DNA of 20,455 nt from contig CALDDL010000257.1 of assembly GCA_937936675.1 (NCBI GenBank), positions 1-20,455 of the forward strand, in the 5' to 3' direction. A program made the translations under genes and the position numbers. Origin of the DNA: an uncultured bacterium (lineage in GTDB: Bacteria; Bacteroidota; Ignavibacteria; Ignavibacteriales; Melioribacteraceae). Below, in pieces: positions 1 through 8,200 of this stretch. Position 1 is the stretch's first letter. Each line of letters starts with the position of its first letter. The notes beneath the pieces were generated by a model. That model saw nothing but the letters and a program-made list of their open reading frames with translations. It was not told where the DNA came from and did no database searches.

Positions 1-1005
1 CGAGAGATTATAGCAAATTTTATCAATGCAGATTCAGGCGAAATTTACTTTACCAGCGGAGGCACTGAAGCAAATAATTTTGCCTTAAAAGGAATTGCAG
101 CAGGTGATAGAGAAGAGAGAGGAAGAAATAAAATTATATCCTCCCCTATCGAACATCATTGTGTTTTGGATTATACTGAAGAACTTAGTAATAACGGATT
201 TCATATTTCCTTGATTGAAAACGGAAAGGATTTTTCAATTAATCAGGAAATATTAAAAGACGAATTGACAGATGCAGTCTCATTAGCAACTTTTATGTAT
301 GTCAACAATGAAGTTGGTTCCATAAATGATATAAAATCTCTTTCATCAATAGCAAAAAGAAATAGCACCTATTTTCATGCAGATTCAGTTCAAGCCTTTG
401 GTAAGATAAAAATTGATGTTAAAGAATTAGGGATTGATTCACTTGCAGCATCATCTCATAAAATATCGGGACCTAAAGGTGCCGGTTTCCTTTATGCAAA
501 AAGTGGGACACCATTAAAACCCTTAATTATCGGCGGATCTCAGGAAAGGAATAGACGAGGAGGTACAGAGAATACTTTATCAATTATTGGATTTGCCGAA
601 GCAGTAAGGTTGCTTCAAGATAAGATTGAAGACAATTATTTATATGTAAAAACACTTCGAGATTATTTCAGAGATGAACTATTGACCCAAATCTCCGATA
701 TACAGGTAAATAAACCATTAAATGACTTTCCATATATTCTCAATTTTAGTTTTGATAATAATATTTACACTAATGATTCGGAAGCGATGCTGATGTATTT
801 AGATTTGAATGGAGTTTCAGTTTCTACAGGTGCTGCCTGCACCTCGGGAACTTTGAAACCTTCTCATGTACTTTTAAATAGTGGATATGAATATGAAGAA
901 GCAAAAGGGACTATAAGAATATCCTTTAGCCCCTGTAATACAATTGAAGAACTGGATTATGCTCTCGAAGTTTTTTATAGATTAAGCAAAAGCTTCAAAA
1001 AATAA
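1..1005 (+). CDS. Cysteine desulfurase (NifS/IscS family), 5' end missing
   Basis: Class V aminotransferase-fold, PLP-dependent enzyme that takes sulfur from cysteine (giving alanine) for Fe-S cluster assembly or tRNA thiolation. The frame is open from base 1, so the gene starts upstream; 334 residues are visible against roughly 380-400 in the family. Visible motifs, numbered from the first visible codon: TSGGTEANN near residue 19, EHH near residue 50 (the His that stacks on PLP), HADSVQAFGK, the SSHK motif with the Schiff-base lysine at about residue 154 (bases 460-462), and the catalytic cysteine at about residue 280 (bases 838-840) in STGAACTSGTLKPSHVL. That short cysteine loop is typical of group I (NifS/IscS) rather than SufS enzymes. 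It is the only plus-strand gene and converges on accD with 2 bp between the stop codons. Which pathway it serves cannot be told without the upstream neighbours. Confidence 0.95.
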   Translation, partial: REIIANFINADSGEIYFTSGGTEANNFALKGIAAGDREERGRNKIISSPIEHHCVLDYTEELSNNGFHISLIENGKDFSINQEILKDELTDAVSLATFMYVNNEVGSINDIKSLSSIAKRNSTYFHADSVQAFGKIKIDVKELGIDSLAASSHKISGPKGAGFLYAKSGTPLKPLIIGGSQERNRRGGTENTLSIIGFAEAVRLLQDKIEDNYLYVKTLRDYFRDELLTQISDIQVNKPLNDFPYILNFSFDNNIYTNDSEAMLMYLDLNGVSVSTGAACTSGTLKPSHVLLNSGYEYEEAKGTIRISFSPCNTIEELDYALEVFYRLSKSFKK

Positions 1006-1007
1006 TT

Positions 1008-1847
1008 TTAAGAAAAGTATTCCATTAATAAAGAAATTTTTTCTTTAAGCTCTTTTCTATTTACAATAAAATCGAGAAACCCATTTTCGAGTAAAAATTC
1101 AGAACGCTGAAATCCTTCAGGTAAATCCCGTCCAATTGTTTGTTTAATTACACGCGGTCCTGCGAATCCGATTAATGCTTTTGGTTCGGCGATTATAACA
1201 TCTCCAAGCATTGCATAGCTAGCTGTTACTCCACCTGTTGTAGGATCAGTTAGTACCGATATAAATGGAAGCTTCATTTCAGCTAATCTTGAAAGACGTG
1301 TGCTAGTCTTAGCCATCTGCATTAGAGAATAAGCACCCTCCATCATTCTAGCTCCACCGCTTTGGCTGATTAGAATCATCGGGATTTTTTCATCGCAAGC
1401 TTTTTCGATAGCTCTTGCAATTTTCTCTCCGACAACGGATCCCATACTACCGCCAATGAAACCGAAATCCATACAAGAAATTACTGCTTTTTTCCCTTCA
1501 ATCTTTCCGACACCGGTTCTAATCGCATCGTTCAGACCGGATTTCTTTATTGTTGCTACAATTCTCTCGGCATAATTTTTAGTATCGGTAAATTCTAGCG
1601 GATCGGCAGATCTCATCTTCTTATCAAGTTCCTTGAACTCTCCACCATCAAATAATAATTCAAAATATTGTTGGCTGCCTATACGGAAATGGAATCCGCA
1701 TTTTGGACAGATAGAAGAATTCTGCTCTAATTGTTTATTATGTATAATTTCTCCGCAGTCTCCGCATTTAGACCATTGACCATCGGGAATATCACTTTTC
1801 TTGCTTTCAGGCGATATATTTTGTTTGGATCTTTTAAACCATCCCAT
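1008..1847 (-). CDS. accD: Acetyl-CoA carboxylase carboxyltransferase subunit beta
   Basis: Beta subunit of the carboxyltransferase half of acetyl-CoA carboxylase; with AccA it moves the carboxyl group from biotin to acetyl-CoA to make malonyl-CoA for fatty acid synthesis in the cytoplasm. The 279-residue protein has the N-terminal four-cysteine zinc ribbon (C28, C31, C47, C50) that marks AccD and separates it from other biotin-dependent carboxyltransferases. The crotonase-like fold follows, with FGFIGGSMGSVVGEKI (about 128-143), SQSGGARMMEGAYSLMQM and LTDPTTGGVTASYAMLGD, all well conserved. Length matches the family. The ATG lies 4 bp after the stop of the DUF1573 gene, so it is the last gene of the sprA-porX-tsaE-tsaB run. 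No clear Shine-Dalgarno sequence precedes it. accA is not in the window. Confidence 0.97.
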   Translation of the reverse strand: MGWFKRSKQNISPESKKSDIPDGQWSKCGDCGEIIHNKQLEQNSSICPKCGFHFRIGSQQYFELLFDGGEFKELDKKMRSADPLEFTDTKNYAERIVATIKKSGLNDAIRTGVGKIEGKKAVISCMDFGFIGGSMGSVVGEKIARAIEKACDEKIPMILISQSGGARMMEGAYSLMQMAKTSTRLSRLAEMKLPFISVLTDPTTGGVTASYAMLGDVIIAEPKALIGFAGPRVIKQTIGRDLPEGFQRSEFLLENGFLDFIVNRKELKEKISLLMEYFS

Positions 1848-1851
1848 ATAT

Positions 1852-2562
1852 TTATTTATTCTCGGTTATGTTTGCAAATATTGTTATTGTTTGGCTCGGA
1901 TCAACAGGATCGTTTGAATATAGAGTAACCGTTCTAGTTAATTTTCCCGATCTATTGGAGGTATCTAATTCAATTCTTAAATCCCCTTGTTCGCCCGGCT
2001 TAAGCTTTTTGCTTGATAATAGTGCCGCTGTACATCCACAAGAAGTCCTAACGTCTTTGATTACCAAATCTTTCTGTCCGCTATTCTTAAAAGCAATTGT
2101 TACTTCTACGATCTTTCCTTCTTTAACGTTTCCGAAATCGAAATAATTTTTTGTAAGAGTTAATTTCGATTCTGTATTATTAGCTTCATCTACTTTTGGT
2201 TGAACATCAGCTTTGAAATGAAGGCGCAGTTCTTTCTGTTTTGGATCATTAGAATTAATAAAAACATATTTTTCCTGCACACCCAATCTACCGGTAGAAT
2301 TGAATTCAATCATCACAGAAGTTTTTTCTCCCGGTTTTAATAAATCTTTTTCAGGTTCTACCGCCGTACATCCGCATGAAGCATAAACACGTGTAATCCT
2401 TAAATCGCTATTTCCTGTATTGATTATCTCATAAGAATGGTTAACGTTCTCACCTTCGTGGATTACACCAAAATCAAAACTTGGTTTCTCTACTGATATC
2501 ACAGGCTGCGCAACTATATTTCCAATAAATAACATACAAAAGACTAATAAATATTTTCTCAC
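1852..2562 (-). CDS. Exported protein with two DUF1573 domains
   Basis: A 236-residue secreted or periplasmic protein of unknown function. Residues 1-18 look like a Sec signal peptide with probable cleavage after IVA (before Q19). Two DUF1573 (Hydin/ASPM-like, immunoglobulin-like) domains follow, at about 24-120 and 134-233. Each has the pattern xFDFG near its start, then SCGCTA (C63/C65 and C175/C177), then LKPGE and NSNDP or YSNDP near its end. The spacing between the two CGC motifs is 112 residues, so this is an internal duplication. The start is GTG at 2562; it overlaps the tsaB stop (GTGA) and has a good Shine-Dalgarno sequence, and the next in-frame Met would cut into the signal peptide. 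DUF1573 proteins are common in Bacteroidota, but I know of no established activity. Its place between tsaB and accD does not explain it. Confidence 0.9.
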   Translation of the reverse strand: MRKYLLVFCMLFIGNIVAQPVISVEKPSFDFGVIHEGENVNHSYEIINTGNSDLRITRVYASCGCTAVEPEKDLLKPGEKTSVMIEFNSTGRLGVQEKYVFINSNDPKQKELRLHFKADVQPKVDEANNTESKLTLTKNYFDFGNVKEGKIVEVTIAFKNSGQKDLVIKDVRTSCGCTAALLSSKKLKPGEQGDLRIELDTSNRSGKLTRTVTLYSNDPVDPSQTITIFANITENK

Positions 2563-3197
2563 TTCTTCACCTTTATTACAAATTTTTTAATGTAGTTAGG
2601 TTCTAAATAATCGATATCGGAAGTTAATAAATCTTTACCATAAAAATAAGCCCACCTTGCAATTGAAATTGCAGAAGGATTTTCGTAAATGCCAGTGTAA
2701 CCACCAAATATTTTATTTTCTTTTTTTATCACTTCTAATTCTTCATCATTAATAATAGTAACTTCTTTAAGCATCTCATAAGAATCGTTTTTAGAAATAA
2801 AATTTGCCGAATAATACTCTCCAAGATTTGCTTTAGAAACAATATAAAAAGTTTCTTCATTATCAAGGAATTGTGAAATATAAAAAGCCATAGCATGAAA
2901 TGTAGGGACAGGAATTATAGGAATATCTAGAGCTTGTGATAATGCTTTAGAGGTTGCTAATCCAATTCTCAGACCTGTAAATGAACCGGGACCATTTGAT
3001 ACTGCTATAGACTTCAAATCTTTTTTATCCAATTCTGATTTCTTAATCAATTCGTCAATACAATAAATTATTTTTTCAGAATGGATATGAGATTTATTGA
3101 AATTCATTTCATAATATTCATTTTCATTTATCAAAAGTGCTGTACTGCATACTTTAGCCGAGGTCTCAATTGCAAGCATTGGAAAATATTTATTCAT
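2559..3197 (-). CDS. tsaB: tRNA t6A biosynthesis protein TsaB
   Basis: Non-catalytic partner of TsaD in making threonylcarbamoyl-adenosine at position 37 of ANN-decoding tRNAs; an ASKHA-fold protein that works with TsaD and TsaE in the cytoplasm. The protein opens with LAIETS and carries the signature SNGPGSFTGLRIGLATSKAL, followed by a divergent C-terminal half, as is usual for TsaB. The start is uncertain. The frame is open to an ATG at 3227 (222 residues), but that would overlap tsaE by 38 bp and add a tail before the strand that normally opens the protein. I prefer the ATG at 3197 (212 residues, 8 bp overlap with tsaE); an ATG at 3179 is also possible. None of these has a Shine-Dalgarno sequence. 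Immediately downstream of tsaE, a natural pairing; tsaD is elsewhere. Confidence 0.92.
   Translation of the reverse strand: MNKYFPMLAIETSAKVCSTALLINENEYYEMNFNKSHIHSEKIIYCIDELIKKSELDKKDLKSIAVSNGPGSFTGLRIGLATSKALSQALDIPIIPVPTFHAMAFYISQFLDNEETFYIVSKANLGEYYSANFISKNDSYEMLKEVTIINDEELEVIKKENKIFGGYTGIYENPSAISIARWAYFYGKDLLTSDIDYLEPNYIKKFVIKVKK
2568..2573 (-). promoter_or_regulatory. Ribosome binding site for the GTG-started DUF1573 gene
   Basis: On the minus strand the bases AAGGTG lie 5 nt before the GTG at 2562-2560. Because the tsaB stop codon overlaps this GTG, the site lies inside the end of tsaB. It is one of the few clear Shine-Dalgarno sequences in this window and it supports GTG as the true start. 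Confidence 0.6.
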
Positions 3198-3609
3198 AAT
3201 ATTTAATTGTGATTTCTCTCGAATCATTATTTTTGTTAATTAAATTAATCAAATAATATCCTGAAGTAAAAATTTCGGGGAACATATCTGCCCATTCGAT
3301 AAATTTTATTGAATCATCAATTAAATAATCATAGAAACCTATCGGGAAAAGTTCTTCTACGTTACTAATTCTATAAAAATCGACATGAGTTATTTCATAT
3401 TTGCCTGAATATAGATTAATAATAGAAAACGATGGGCTTGATATTAGGGGGATATTAAAACTATTACAGACAGCTCTTACAAAAAACGTTTTACCGGCAC
3501 CAAGATTACCGGATAGCAAAACGACATCACCAGGTACTAAATCAGTAGCGAATTTCTCTGCTAGCAATTTAGTTTCATCTTCAGAATTACATATAAAAGT
3601 GCCAACCAT
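3190..3609 (-). CDS. tsaE: tRNA t6A biosynthesis ATPase TsaE
   Basis: P-loop ATPase of the TsaB-TsaD-TsaE complex, thought to reset the complex between catalytic cycles of t6A formation. The 139-residue protein has Walker A GNLGAGKT at 34-41, the family motif SPSFSIINLY (58-67), HVDFYR (75-80) with the Walker B aspartate D77, and the IEWAD motif with E105. Length is typical. The ATG lies 3 bp after the porX stop, and the 3' end overlaps the likely tsaB start by 8 bp, so translation of porX, tsaE and tsaB is probably coupled. From memory, tsaE next to porX is a recurrent arrangement in Bacteroidota. Confidence 0.96.
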   Translation of the reverse strand: MVGTFICNSEDETKLLAEKFATDLVPGDVVLLSGNLGAGKTFFVRAVCNSFNIPLISSPSFSIINLYSGKYEITHVDFYRISNVEELFPIGFYDYLIDDSIKFIEWADMFPEIFTSGYYLINLINKNNDSREITIKYYE

Positions 3610-3612
3610 TAA

Positions 3613-5190
3613 TTAAGCTCGGCTTTCCATAGTAATAACTGGTAAAATCATCTCCTCCATCGAAACTCCGCCATGTTGGAAACTATCTTTATAATGACTC
3701 AAGTATTTATGATAATCTGTCGGATATACAAAATAATAATCTTCCTTGGCGATAATGTAATTTATTGTAACTCCTCTTTTCGGCAATTTAAAATCAGAAG
3801 GGTTCTTAATATAAATTGCATGTTTATCATCAACCTTTAGATTTCTTCCAAACTTAAATCGAAGATTAGCACTAGCCTCTCTATCACCTAATACTTTCGC
3901 ACCTCTTAGTGCTCTAATGCTTCCATGATCAGTCGTAACAATTACCTTCGCATTTGGCATCGTGGCAATTGTTTTAAGAGTCCCTAATAGTGAGGAATGA
4001 ATGAACCAACTATTAGTTAAAGAACGATAAGCAGATTCATCAGGAGCAATTTCTTTAAGTATTTCAGAATCTGATCTACCGTGTGCAATCATATCAAGAA
4101 AATTAACAACTACCGCCATAAAATGAGTTTTTTTATGTGAGGCAATATTATTTTCGAATGATCTTCCCACATCGGGATCTATTATTTTCATAAACTTCAT
4201 TTCATTATCTAATTTGATTCTCTTCCGATCTAATAAAAGCTGTAAGAGATCTTTTTCATATTTATTCATGCTTCTTTCGTCATCTTCATTGTCCGAAGCC
4301 CATAAATCAGGATAATTTTTTTCAATTTCAGAAGGATATAATCCGGCAAAAAGTGCATTTCGAGCATAAGGTGTTGCCGTGGGCAGAATTGAATAGTAGT
4401 AATCTTTTTCTATCTTAAAATAATTTCTTAATATTTTTTCCATCATCAACCATTGATCAAGTCGGAGACAATCAATTACGAAATAAAAGACCGGTCCTTT
4501 GTGTTCAATCAAGTGAGGGAATACATATTTTTCTGTAATTGATGGTGAGAAATCAGGGGCATCACCTTTTGTGCTATATATCCAATCAGAAAAATTTTTC
4601 TCGACATATTTAGAAAATTCTTTATTGCATTCTTTTCTTTGATCATTAAGTGTCTGTCTTAGATTCACCTCCGGATGTTCGTCTAATTCCAATTCCCAAT
4701 TGACTAATTTAGAATAAATTTCAATCCAGTCATTATAATCAGGGTTTAGCATTAGTCGTTGCGTAATTTCATTAAACGCTTCAAGATAATCTTTAGCAAC
4801 ATATTCATCGGAAATTTTTGAGCTCTCAAGAAATTTTTTACAAACCATTAGGACTTGTGAAGGAAGAACCGGTTTAATAAGATAATCACTAATCTTGCTT
4901 CCAATAGCTTCATGCATTAGTGTCTCTTCTTCACTCTTAGTAATCATAACAACCGGGAGTGCCGGATTAATTTCTTTTATCTGAGCTAGAGTTTCAAGTC
5001 CCCCCAATCCGGGCATCATCTCGTCTAAAAAAATAAGGTCATAATTTTCATTCTTTATTTCATCTATAGCATCTTCGCCATTTGTAACGGTTTGTACCTC
5101 ATAACCTTTTTCATTTAAGAAAATTATATGAGAACGTAATAGTTCAATTTCGTCATCTACCCATAAAATCTTATTTCTTCTCGGAGACAT
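3613..5190 (-). CDS. porX: PorX-type response regulator with PglZ (alkaline phosphatase superfamily) domain
   Basis: T9SS-associated response regulator: a receiver domain fused to a PglZ metal-dependent phosphodiesterase domain. In Porphyromonas, PorX works with the histidine kinase PorY and is needed for T9SS gene expression and secretion; the PglZ domain has been reported to hydrolyse oligonucleotides. The receiver (residues 1-120) has the acidic pair D12/D13, phospho-acceptor D56 (FLDEMMPG), T84 and K106, so it looks phosphorylatable. A linker region (about 125-225) follows. The PglZ domain (about 230-520) keeps what look like the complete metal and nucleophile residues: D240, T271, D366, H370, D421, H422 and H506. 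At 525 residues it matches PorX. It starts 15 bp after the sprA stop with a clear Shine-Dalgarno sequence and is followed by tsaE after 3 bp. The assignment as PorX rather than another receiver-PglZ protein rests on this architecture plus the neighbouring sprA. Confidence 0.93.
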   Translation of the reverse strand: MSPRRNKILWVDDEIELLRSHIIFLNEKGYEVQTVTNGEDAIDEIKNENYDLIFLDEMMPGLGGLETLAQIKEINPALPVVMITKSEEETLMHEAIGSKISDYLIKPVLPSQVLMVCKKFLESSKISDEYVAKDYLEAFNEITQRLMLNPDYNDWIEIYSKLVNWELELDEHPEVNLRQTLNDQRKECNKEFSKYVEKNFSDWIYSTKGDAPDFSPSITEKYVFPHLIEHKGPVFYFVIDCLRLDQWLMMEKILRNYFKIEKDYYYSILPTATPYARNALFAGLYPSEIEKNYPDLWASDNEDDERSMNKYEKDLLQLLLDRKRIKLDNEMKFMKIIDPDVGRSFENNIASHKKTHFMAVVVNFLDMIAHGRSDSEILKEIAPDESAYRSLTNSWFIHSSLLGTLKTIATMPNAKVIVTTDHGSIRALRGAKVLGDREASANLRFKFGRNLKVDDKHAIYIKNPSDFKLPKRGVTINYIIAKEDYYFVYPTDYHKYLSHYKDSFQHGGVSMEEMILPVITMESRA

Positions 5191-5197
5191 TTTCTTA

Positions 5198-5203
5198 TCC
5201 TTT
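5198..5203 (-). promoter_or_regulatory. Ribosome binding site of porX
   Basis: The minus strand reads AAAGGA with a 7 nt spacer before the porX ATG, inside the 15 bp between sprA and porX. It confirms the start and suggests that porX can be initiated independently of sprA translation. Confidence 0.55.
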
Positions 5204-5205
5204 AT

Positions 5206-8200
5206 TTACTGAATCGAAATATGAACATCAATACCAGCTTCATTTGTAGTAGTAGGAGGAATTCTTGAAGCACCCTGCGGTTCTACCGATGTCCGGCGAT
5301 AGAATATAGAAAGCGTTACTCGTGAACTCATTACATATTTAACTTTTGGTTCGATTGTAGTTCTTGTTGTTCCATCTAATGGCTCACCTGCTTCTTTGAA
5401 GTTATCCATTTTATAAACTAGGCTTGATGATTTTCCGCTAGTATAAGAAGCAGATACCTCAAGATCATTCTTCAGAGATATACCAAATAATGGGAGCTCA
5501 AATCCAGACTTTTGATAGCTTGCTGATATATTAATATCTCTCGTAAAACTCTCGGTAATGTTTCTTGTAGTAGCGCCTAGATTATAAATTGTTTTAGTTG
5601 AAAATCTTATAGAACTTGTAAAATTTCCACCTAAAACTTTATCAAACTGCATACTGAGACCGAGCAGCGGATTGAAACCAAATTCTATCTTCTGAGATTG
5701 AACCTCATGAAGTCCGTCAGTATTAATTTTCCAACCTTCGTTATAAGTGGAAGTATAAGCATGTTGCAAAGAGACTTTCTTAGCAAAATCTAACCATTCA
5801 ATTTTTTCTAGTCCATTCCAAGTCAAAGACCAATTAGGGCGAGGAATATATTTCATTACATCTTTAAGTACAGGTACTTTAGAAAAAAGTGAAAAAGTTT
5901 CTAAACCTTCAACGAAGGCTTTAGATAAATTTTCGGTAGGACGAGGAGCAGTTTTATCATAAAGTTCAGCTACTTTTTTAATTCCGCCTGAAATAAATAA
6001 AAACGACGGTAAACTAACAAATGAGCGAGTAATATCACCGGTTGAAGTCAAATTTTTAATAGAAACAACTCCCAATGAATCAGTCTGAATGGTAGTAGCT
6101 TTATTTAATCCCCAACCGACAGTCCAATTAAGGTCTAATTGAGCACCTTCCCAAAGCGGTCTTGAAGTTTTTATATCAAATTGATTCTTGTGAGAATAAT
6201 TATCCGAAAGATTACCGTTCGGAGCACGTGATCCGACTTTGTTAGATAATCCCAGCATGAAAAGCCTATTTGGACCTTTGCTTTCGGATTGTTTGATACC
6301 AAAGAAATTATTAAATCCAGTGCCAGTGCCTTTTAACCCGCTACTTGAAAGAGTACTTTGTTGAGAGAAGTTTAGACTTATTTGATCGTAATCTAGCAAG
6401 AGCCATTTGACTCCCAGTTTTAAATATTCTAAGCCGACCGTGTAAATCGGTTCGGAGGGCATTTCTGCATCTAGTGAATCAGCGAATGTGGAATCAGAAA
6501 AAGCAATTGAATCACCAATTACTGAACTATCTCTATGTGCTACAATACTTTTATCGAAGGAAGGATCCTCTTGAAATAGTGGACGATTTCGAGTAACAGA
6601 ATCTGTTTGTGCTAAATTAAGATTTTGCGTAACTGAATCAACAGGAATAATAGGACGAGTTCGAGCCACAGAATCTTGTTGGATTAACGGCGTACTTAAC
6701 CCTGAAGTATCTGCAGGATTGATGTTAGTATTATTCGCAAACATAGAAGCACGTGGATTTCTCCTACGTGTAGGTGATGCTGCCGCAGTCGGTGGTGGCT
6801 GTGGAGTTTGCTGAACCGGTTTTTCAATGAGCGGTTGTTGGGTTTGCTCCCTTGTCCCACTTCTTCTGCCGCCTTGAGCAGGAGCTTGAGTCGGTGGCTT
6901 TGGGGCTTCTTTTACTTCTTCTACTCTAAAGAGAGGTGCGAAAATTGATTTTAACCTAATATTTAATCCAGCACTAATTCTATTAGAATATCCTGCTGAT
7001 CTACCAAGTTCTTCTTGCTGAAAATTATTTTGCCATGTATAAGCAACTGAATAATTTGTAGTAATAGATATATATTTATTTAAGTCCCAGATTGATGGTA
7101 CTTTTGGATTAAGTCTTAAATCAAAATTTTGTCTATAATTAAAATCTTTTCCAAATACAGCACCGGAGAAAATTTCTTTCCATATTTCACTCTCCGATCT
7201 TTCCATATCATTTTCGGTTAATAAATAAGCTAATGATGATTGAATATCGAAATTATAATTAAACCCAACGTTTAATAAACCACCTTCAGTAAGCGACCAA
7301 GCTAATCCAGCACCTCGATTAGTTGTAAAATCTCTTTGAACATTTGGTTTATCCGGTGATGTCCTATTTACTCTAAATGAACGATTTCTCGAAGCTGTTA
7401 GATTAGAAGAAATGGATGTAGGAGCATAGAATATTTTAATATCTTTATAATCAGTAAAGAAACTTAGTAAGTCTCCCAAATAAGGAATATCTAATGGTTT
7501 AAAGAAATTATCTCTACTTAAATTAACTGAATAAGATGCACCTGCATTCCAAGACCATTTGAATTCGTTAATTATAGTTGGATTTCGGCTCATCGATTTA
7601 TTATAAGTAAAACTAAATGCGAGACTATTAAATGTATCTCTAATAAGCCAAAAATCTGTCGGAATTTTTATTCTAAAATTTTGAACACTCCAAATTTCAG
7701 AAACCGATACAGTCTGAGTCTCACCTTTAATGCTTTTTAATTGCTCTTGAATAATAGCAGGATCTACGTTCTGTTCAATTAAATTAGCCTCAATCTGCTT
7801 TTGAGCTTCATCCACTTTAATATCTGTTCCCGGCATATAAAGAGGATTAATAGTAGATTCATTTCTAGAATAGGATACTTTAAAATTGCTGCCGGAAAGA
7901 TTTAACGGAATCAATTTTAGAACATCAAGATCAGCCGAAACACCCCAACTTCTTCTATCATCTCTGGTACCAAATCTTTCAGCCAGCTTATGGAAATAAG
8001 GATTAGTTTGGTTAATATTAAAATTGACCTTTAATAAATCAGCTAATTGGAATGAAGTTGATGCTGTATAAGCCCAACCGGGAGTATCATCGGCTCCCAA
8101 AACTCTCAACTCATTTATCCATACATCACCTGAGACTCGTTCTCCTTTTGCTCCTTTATTAGAAGGATTTATAATTCCTATTTGGAAAAATGATATTCGG

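Noticed and set aside
1029..1047. Possible terminator hairpin TAAAGAAA/TTTCTTTA at the end of accD
   Set aside because: The stem is almost pure A-T, lies within coding sequence and has no suitable U-tract; such repeats are expected in DNA this AT-rich.
1731..2146. Two plus-strand open frames (1731-1928 and 1868-2146) across accD and the DUF1573 gene
   Set aside because: Both are antisense to conserved coding sequence with domain evidence; nothing in their translations resembles a protein family.
2509..2562. Lipoprotein signal in the DUF1573 protein (Cys at residue 9)
   Set aside because: The cysteine is in the middle of the hydrophobic core with Phe before it, which does not fit a lipobox; a standard signal peptidase I site after IVA is more likely.
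2559..3227. Longer TsaB starting at 3227
   Set aside because: This start overlaps tsaE by 38 bp, lacks a Shine-Dalgarno sequence and adds residues ahead of the LAIETS strand that normally opens TsaB; kept only as an alternative.
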